A DNA stretch of 64,000 nucleotides, from assembly GCF_949987515.2 (NCBI RefSeq), contig NC_082688.1, positions 79,364,731-79,428,730 on the forward strand, in the 5' to 3' direction. This document shows, in pieces, positions 57,986-64,000 of this stretch; position 1 is the stretch's first letter; every line of letters starts with the position of its first letter. The notes under the pieces were generated by a model. That model was not told the origin of the DNA and searched no databases. It saw only the letters and a program-made list of their open reading frames with translations. Source of the stretch: Delphinus delphis (lineage: Eukaryota > Chordata > Mammalia > Artiodactyla > Delphinidae). The translations under genes and the position numbers were made by a program.

Positions 57986-58440
57986 ACATAAATTTGATAT
58001 AGATAAACTTTAATATAAAGCCTTATTATTACCAAATGACAGTGGAAATTTAGGCTCCCTACTCAGTCTTTGCTGACTGGGGTAGCAGAGCACCTGTGTT
58101 TTTCCATGATGTTTGGTTGGAATAGGAGGTTATTGTCAAAGTTTTCTGTCTTGCTAAATTGCTTTTTTCCCACCTAGAGAGAACAGGCTTTTCTGTGGGC
58201 TTTTAATCTGTGGTCATTGATCTTTCCTGGGTGCAGGCTTCTCCAACACCCAAACTGGAATGTATGAGAGGCAAAAAGGAATCTCATGGAACTCACCACT
58301 GTCTCGTTCCTTGAATCCAAGATCCCTAAATAGTGTGCCTTTTCCACTCCACCTTTCAGAGTCTTTTTCTTATTTTTTAAGATAATATTATAAAATATTA
58401 TGTTATACCACATTATATTATATCATATCATATTATGTTA
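57986..58440. other. Unassigned block between two old L1 copies
   Basis: Higher-GC block (ggctccctactcagtctttgctga; ggtcattgatctttcctgggtgcaggcttctcc) followed by an AT-rich tandem tract (58380-58450, tatta/atatc units). It could be an inverted L1 5' part or another insertion. I cannot assign it. Confidence 0.4.
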
Positions 58441-59287
58441 TGTTATATGAATGGAGATTAAAGAGACAAAAATGGAGGTAAATTTTCTATACTTCACTTG
58501 AACTACAAAAATGTTGACACCAGTAGACTGTGATAATTTATGTCTGCATAACTGCAATCACTAAAAGAATCTATACAAAAAGATGCACTCAAAAACACTA
58601 TACCTGAATCAAAATGGAATCAAAGTCAAAAATTCTAAAATTTGTTCAAGTAACTCACAAAAAAGCAGGGAAAAGAAAATAGAGAAATGAAAACCAGAAA
58701 ATAAATTATTAAATGACAATTTTAAGCACAAACATATCAAAAATTACATTAAATGTAAATAGTCTAAATATATAATTAAAAGACAAAGATTGACAGAATA
58801 GATAGAAACAAAAATGACTAAACTCCTGTGCTGTCTTAAAAAAACTCACTTTAATTATAACTCATTGAACATAAAATGATGGAAAAAGATATATCAAGCA
58901 TTAATCAAAAGAAAGCAATAGTGCTTATATTAATATCAGAACAAAGTAGGCTTTAAACAAAGAAAATTACCAGGGACAAAGAGGAACATTACATAATGGT
59001 AAAAGGGTCAATCCAGCAAAGAGATACAGCAATTCTAAACATGTATGCACCAAAAAACAGAGCTGCAAAATAAGTGAAACAAGAACTGATAGAACTAAAA
59101 GGAGAAACAGACAAATCCACAATTACAAGTGGAGACTTTTAGCACTCTTCCCTCAACAATTGATAGAACTACTAAACACAATCAATAAGGACACTGAGGG
59201 ATGTAACAGCCTTATCAACTAACAGGATCTAATTGACATTTATAAAACACTCCACACATCTACAGCAGAATACATATTTTTTCAAGT
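58441..59287 (+). mobile_element. Second ancient L1: spacer and endonuclease region
   Basis: 'aaaaatgttgacaccagtagactgtgataa', 'attacattaaatgtaaatagtctaaat', 'aaagacaaagattgacagaatag', 'gtatgcaccaaaaaacagagc' and 'cagcagaatacatattttttcaagt' are in L1 order and repeat the region already seen at 57.2-58.0 kb. This is a separate, heavily decayed copy. Confidence 0.75.
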
Positions 59288-59301
59288 AAACAAAGATACA
59301 G

Positions 59302-59503
59302 GACTTCACTGGTGGTCCAGTGGTTAAGACTCCTCACTCCCAATGCAGGGGACCCAGTTTCAATCTCTGGTCAGGGAACTAGATACCACATGCCATAACA
59401 AAGAGCCCACATGCCTCAACAAAGGTACTGTGTGCCGCAACTAAGACCCAGTGCACCCAAATAAATATTTAAAAATAATAAAATAAAATAAAGTGTTAAG
59501 AAA
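59302..59503 (+). mobile_element. CHR-1-type SINE
   Basis: 'gacttcactggtggtccagtggttaagactcc', 'tctctggtcagggaactagataccacatgcc' and an A-rich tail. Perfect 14-bp TSD aaacaaagatacag at 59288-59301 and 59504-59517. Confidence 0.93.
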
Positions 59504-59517
59504 AAACAAAGATACAG

Positions 59518-60049
59518 ACATGCACTGAAGCATTTACTACATCCACTACACTTCCTTTAATTGATATTCTTTCAAACAGAAAAATTAATAAATACTTGTT
59601 AATTATAACCAGTAAAATAATACGATACAGTGATAAAGATAAATTTAATCATGTCAGACCCACTCCTCTACAATTCCTACCCACATAGTTATTGTGGGTA
59701 TGAGAGATTTGCAAGCCACAGATTTACTGGCTGCCTCTGATATTTACAAATTCTCTATCCCCGTTATTCATCTGTATAATGGGGATAAGAATTACCGCTA
59801 CGTTACAGACAGTGTTTTTATCTCTCTCAGGGCCTGCACAGTCTGTCAATCTGCTTCTCTCTAAGTTTGTTCTTTTCTTCTCTCTGCAGATAGAAAAAAT
59901 GAAATGGGGAGAAACTTTTCCACACATGTGGCAAAGTTTTAATGTTCTTACTACATAAATTTCAATTAAAAGTGAATAGCGCAAAGAAAAACTTGACAAA
60001 GAACATTAACATGCAATTCAAAATAAAAGGACATTTGACGGGCCAAAAA
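59518..60049. other. Unique/old DNA with MIR relic
   Basis: MIR-like segment at about 59690-59830 (ttctctatccccgttattcatctgtataatggggataagaatta). Nothing else recognised. Confidence 0.45.
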
Positions 60050-60770
60050 AGAAGTGAAAACCTCGATTTTATTCAAATAACTAAAATAAAAACACAAATG
60101 GACAAAAAATATTCACCTAGTGGCCAAAGAAATGAAAATTAAAACTATGATACATCATTTTTACTTATAAATTGGCAAAAATAAAATGAAGCCAGTATTA
60201 CTAAGAATGCAGCATAATTTACCTTTGCTTATACTGCTGATAGTGCAAATTGATACAAACTTACTACAAGGAACTTGGCAACATCTATTTCATAATTTTT
60301 AAGTAGTAATTTCCCTTCTTAATACTTATGTATTATTTGCACTTGTTTAATGAGTTATTATGCTGCAGAAAACATCAGAGATTCACATAAAGACTTATAT
60401 AGAAGATATTTCTCATGTTTTAGCTACAGTCTAGTGAAAAACTAGAAACCTAAATTTACAACAAGGAGAGTGATGTTGAAATGAATTGTGATACGTGCAT
60501 GTGAGATAACACCAGCCGTTAAAATCATGTTTCCTAAAATTATTTAATGATGAGAAAATGAATACAATATAATGTTAAGAAAAAAGCAGGATACACATCA
60601 TATATACAGTATACATGTTAAAAAATTCATACATAAGAAAAGGCTGAAAAAAATCAAAATTGTAAAGAGTGAGTTATTTCTGGGAGGTGAAATTATATGT
60701 GATTTGTCTTTTCTTCTTTATGTTTTTATCTCTTATAATTTTCTTGCTTTAAAAATACTAATCTGTTCAT
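60050..60770 (+). mobile_element. Very old L1/HAL1 3' end
   Basis: 'gccaaagaaatgaaaattaaaac', 'gtgcaaattgatacaaac', 'caaggaacttggcaac', 'ctgggaggtgaaattatatgtgatttg' and 'tataattttcttgctttaaaaatac' fit a decayed L1M/HAL1 ORF2 C-terminal to 3'UTR order. Confidence 0.55.
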
Positions 60771-61164
60771 CTCAGTATTTTCCACTAGACTAGGCTCCTT
60801 GTAGAAGGTCTACATTGTCTTCACAGGGGTGCTCTGCCTAGAAACCAGCACAGTACTGATACAAAATAGGAATTTCCAAATGTCAAATCAACAAAGCAAT
60901 GCTTTTGTAAGCAAAAAAATTGCAGTTGATTTTACTCTTAAATTAGCTGTAATTTATTCAAGAAATAATTATTTTTATGTAAGTGGCATTGAACTTAATG
61001 GAGCATTTCTCAGTTATTTCTGGAATTTCATGTAAGCCAAAAATCATAAAGAAGACACTATTAACATTACCTTATAATAAATTAAAGGAGGTTATGTCTT
61101 TAAAATATTCTTGTTTTATATATTATCTCTCATTCCAAAAGAGACTTTAGGTGGCCTAAATAAG

Positions 61165-61415
61165 AACATATAATAATAGTAGTTTATATTTACCAGGTGC
61201 TTACTAAATGTCAAGTTTTCTTCTAAGTGCTTTAACTCTAGTAAGTTATTTAATCTTCATAACAAACCTACTATTATCCAAATTTCATAAATGAAGAAAC
61301 TGGGGTTCCATGTTTAGGAAAATATACAAGATTGCACCCCTGAGAATTAGGTGAGTTAGGATTAAACTCAGACCCTCTGGCTCCAAAGCCTACACCTTTG
61401 GGGCTACAGAACTCC
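61165..61415 (-). repeat. MIR SINE relic
   Basis: 'taccaggtgcttactaaatgtcaagttttcttctaagtgctttaa', 'aatcttcataacaaacctactattatccaaatttcataaatgaagaaactggggt' and 'ctcagaccctctggctccaaagcc' match the reverse-orientation MIR over most of its length. Confidence 0.75.
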
Positions 61416-61929
61416 TTCTGTAAAGTAGAGATTTGAAACAGAATCAGCTATATGCTGATTTTCAAGTCCTGGTGTGTTCTTCATGTTTAATATCCAGCCA
61501 TTAAATAGCATGGCTGAAGCATGAAGCACACTGCCCAGATGCTGTGGTGGACAGTGCTTTCTTTCAGTCCTTGACCTCAGTCCTTTCTTTCAGTCCTTGA
61601 CCTCTCTCCTTGTGGTAGCCTTTCCTTCCCAAAACAACACGTATATCTTCACGTCTGTCTGCCCTCTACTTCATCAGCACTTACAAACATGAAAGAACCT
61701 TTTCAACTTGTTCATTCTCAAGTATACAGTGACTGATGGGACATTGTTACCCCTTCCAAGGAATTTGGATTTTTAACAAGAAACAGATTCTTAAAAAGAA
61801 GACCAAATCTCTAATGGTGAGGGTTCCAAGGATTGGCAAGGCTGTGAATGAAATAGTTGGATATAGAGAGTTGCTGGTGCCACTAAATTTATATCCACAA
61901 AAGAGGCAATCTGGGCCTCTGAAAACAGT

Positions 61930-62135
61930 ATGAGCTTTGGAGTCTACCATTTTCTAGCTGTGTGAACATAGGAAATGTAGTTAATTGGGCCTCTTTTTTA
62001 ATTTTTAAAGGAGAACATGGTACCTACTCTCCAGGGATGTAAAAAGATTTAGTGACAATGTTTATAAATTAGCACCCACAGTCTCCGGTGTGGGGCTAAT
62101 GCTCTATAAATTATTGGTATTGTGTTTAGCATTCA
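61930..62135 (+). repeat. MIR SINE relic
   Basis: 'atgagctttggagtctaccattttctagctgtgtgaacatagg', 'gggatgtaaaaagatttagtgacaatg' and 'ggggctaatgctctataaattattgg' follow the MIR consensus. Confidence 0.7.
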
Positions 62136-64000
62136 TTTTGGTATAAGTATAAACATTAGGGACATTAACATTAACATTAATTGACATAAACAAAAAAGTA
62201 CTGAATCTAGCATCAGAAAACCTGGCTTTTGAGCATTAGCTCAACCTTGACTCTGTTGAGAGAGGCAATCCCATGGGCTGTGAATACCCTTGCACATTCT
62301 TTCTGGGTGTGCCAAGAATGTAAGGCCCTGGGGACTCTTTATCTGGGCTATTTCTCCAAATTGTTTTTGCAGCAAGCAACTTTGAAGGATAAGGTAATGT
62401 CTCCACCCAAACAAAGAGCAGCTTTGCTTAGCACTCACTATAAAAACAGTAAATTCCTTTCCTATGACACAACCCCCTGCATGTGCATCCATCTAGGTCC
62501 GTCTATGTCATCCCGTGGGGTCTGGAGGACATGGAGAAATGGAGCTGACATCATGCTCATGCTGTTTGCTGTGCTGCCTTTGTCTCTGACCTAGGAGTTT
62601 TATGTCTGCTACCAGCATCCAGAGAACATAACAGGCTAGCTCATCAGCTTACATGTAGGGTAAAACCTCAGAGCCTTCACAGGTCATGATAGACCCCTAA
62701 TTTACCATAGATGAACAGTAACACCTGCCCTCTCTCCCTCCTAGAACTATTGGAATAGATAAATAAAATACATGTTCATGCAGATTGTCAATTTTTAAAT
62801 AAGATGAGAGACTTAACACAAATAACTGCAGACCGTAAGGTGAGCCTTGTGTCATAACATTGAGAGACTCTCAAATAAAGTAACATTTTACTGTTAGCTA
62901 CAGGTCAGCTAGTATCTATATTTTTTAGACTTTACCTTAAAAGCACTCTATGTGGTTTTGGCATCAAGCGATACCAGATTCAGAGAATAACGGCATGTGA
63001 GTGATACAATCCTATACGTGCATGCCAATGAACCTTCTGGTAACTCAAACTGAAACAAAGACAAAAGTTTCCAAAACATCGACTTTCCTCTGCTGAGAAT
63101 TACATCATCCTTTTTTACTGTAGTCTTGATGTAGTAGCTTACATATTCATTTTTCACTTACTTAAATGAACTTTATCCTGTGGGGAGCCCACACTGCTTT
63201 CCAAAAGTATTTGGTCTTTTTCTTCTGGACTAAAGATGGTGAAGATTCACATGGAAAGCTAGATTTACCCTGCTCCCTCTACCTTACATGCATCAAGACC
63301 AAAGAAAAAAACATCTGCTCTGAGAGTTACTGCCAACTACAAAGAACTAATAGAAAACCAGGGCCTTTGAGTGGTGAGAATGCTAGTTACAGTTTGAATC
63401 TACAAGTGGTTACTGAATATGCAATGCCTATTCATACGCTGAAATCTTCAAATGGCCAGATGGGCCCTGCTCACATTCAGAGAACCACTGAGAGTCATCC
63501 AAAATCACCATAACTAGTACCCTTGACATTTACCAAACCACAAACCAAACCTTGCCCACATGAAAAGTGATTAAGTGAAGAGTCACTAACACAGCTTTAA
63601 TATTTCATTAGAAGCCTCTAATTAAAGGGCAGCCTTTTGTTTCAACACTAAACCAAAGTGATAAGAAATCCATATGCATGTGAGCATGATGAATGTTTTA
63701 TTAATAACAAATGGACCCACATTGAGATCCAAATGTCTGGTGAAATAATTGGAGGCCAAAAGGAAGTAACTTGCCTGAATCAGTTTACAAGTGTTTTTTG
63801 TTCTTGTTGTTTTGTTTTGACTGATGAAAGAAGGAAGTTTTGCGTGGCATCTGAAAAAAAAAAATCTGAGCAATGGACAAGAGAATATAGTGCACACACC
63901 TCCCATGTGCCTCTGGACTCATAACCACAAAGGAGGAGGCTGCCTGTGAGGCTCTGGGGGCTATCAGAGCATAGACTGCAGCACTGATTCCAAGCGACAG
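62136..64000. other. Unique DNA to window end
   Basis: No repeat or gene supported. The 121-codon frame at 62229-62594 and the 115-codon frame at 63166-63513 show no known domain, start context or splice structure. Confidence 0.4.

Noticed and set aside
62229..62594. 121-codon open frame
   Set aside because: No domain, no codon-use signal visible by eye, no splice context. It could be an old unnamed repeat.

Overview
The window looks like non-coding DNA from a cetartiodactyl mammal, most likely a whale or dolphin. The main evidence is many tRNA-derived SINEs of the CHR family (cetacean/hippopotamid/ruminant lineage). Several are of the short 'gcgcagtggttgagagtccacctgccgatgcagg' type typical of cetacean genomes, and many still have intact target-site duplications (TSDs). 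I saw no BovB or other ruminant-specific repeats. Species assignment is inference. I found no functional protein-coding exon, tRNA, rRNA or known ncRNA gene. The stretch is a gene desert or part of a large intron.

Layout. 1-8.4 kb: unique DNA with L2/MIR relics, two short CHR SINEs, an L1 3' fragment carrying a nested SINE, a 1.5 kb L1 with a 14-bp TSD (6756-8253) and an uninterrupted (GT)55 microsatellite. 8.9-15.4 kb: a near full-length L1 (5'UTR, ORF1, ORF2, 3'UTR, poly(A)) inactivated by stops, with an internal 83-bp L1-derived mini-insertion and an extra ORF2 fragment joined behind its poly(A). 15.4-18.2 kb: unique DNA with a CTCF-like motif. 18.2-19.9 kb: shuffled and 5'-inverted old L1s with a tail-less SINE. 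20-35 kb: mostly unique DNA with SINEs and ancient repeats (L2, MIR, MER5A-like, MaLR-like LTR). 35.7-40.85 kb: a minus-strand L1 tip, then a 4.6 kb L1 insertion bounded by a 17-bp TSD and carrying about 0.75 kb of extra 3' sequence. 41.4-48.9 kb: SINE cluster and nested older L1s. 52.4-60.8 kb: old L1 sequence hit repeatedly by later retrotransposition: a chimeric minus-strand L1, SINEs, and a nearly complete processed pseudogene of SLC25A36 (mitochondrial pyrimidine nucleotide carrier). 60.8-64 kb: unique DNA and MIRs.

The connecting theme is L1 machinery activity. Almost every recognisable insertion ends in poly(A) and is flanked by direct repeats. The most informative spots are the SLC25A36 retrocopy, which holds an extra 193-bp segment exactly in frame context like a fossil 'poison' exon, and its insertion site, where the same 15-bp target occurs three times. 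Others are a probable L1 3' transduction, an L1 fused to a foreign 3' end, a snap-back template-switch scar, and an L1 fragment fused behind another L1's poly(A). Family names for the ancient repeats rest on remembered consensus sequences and should be treated as provisional.
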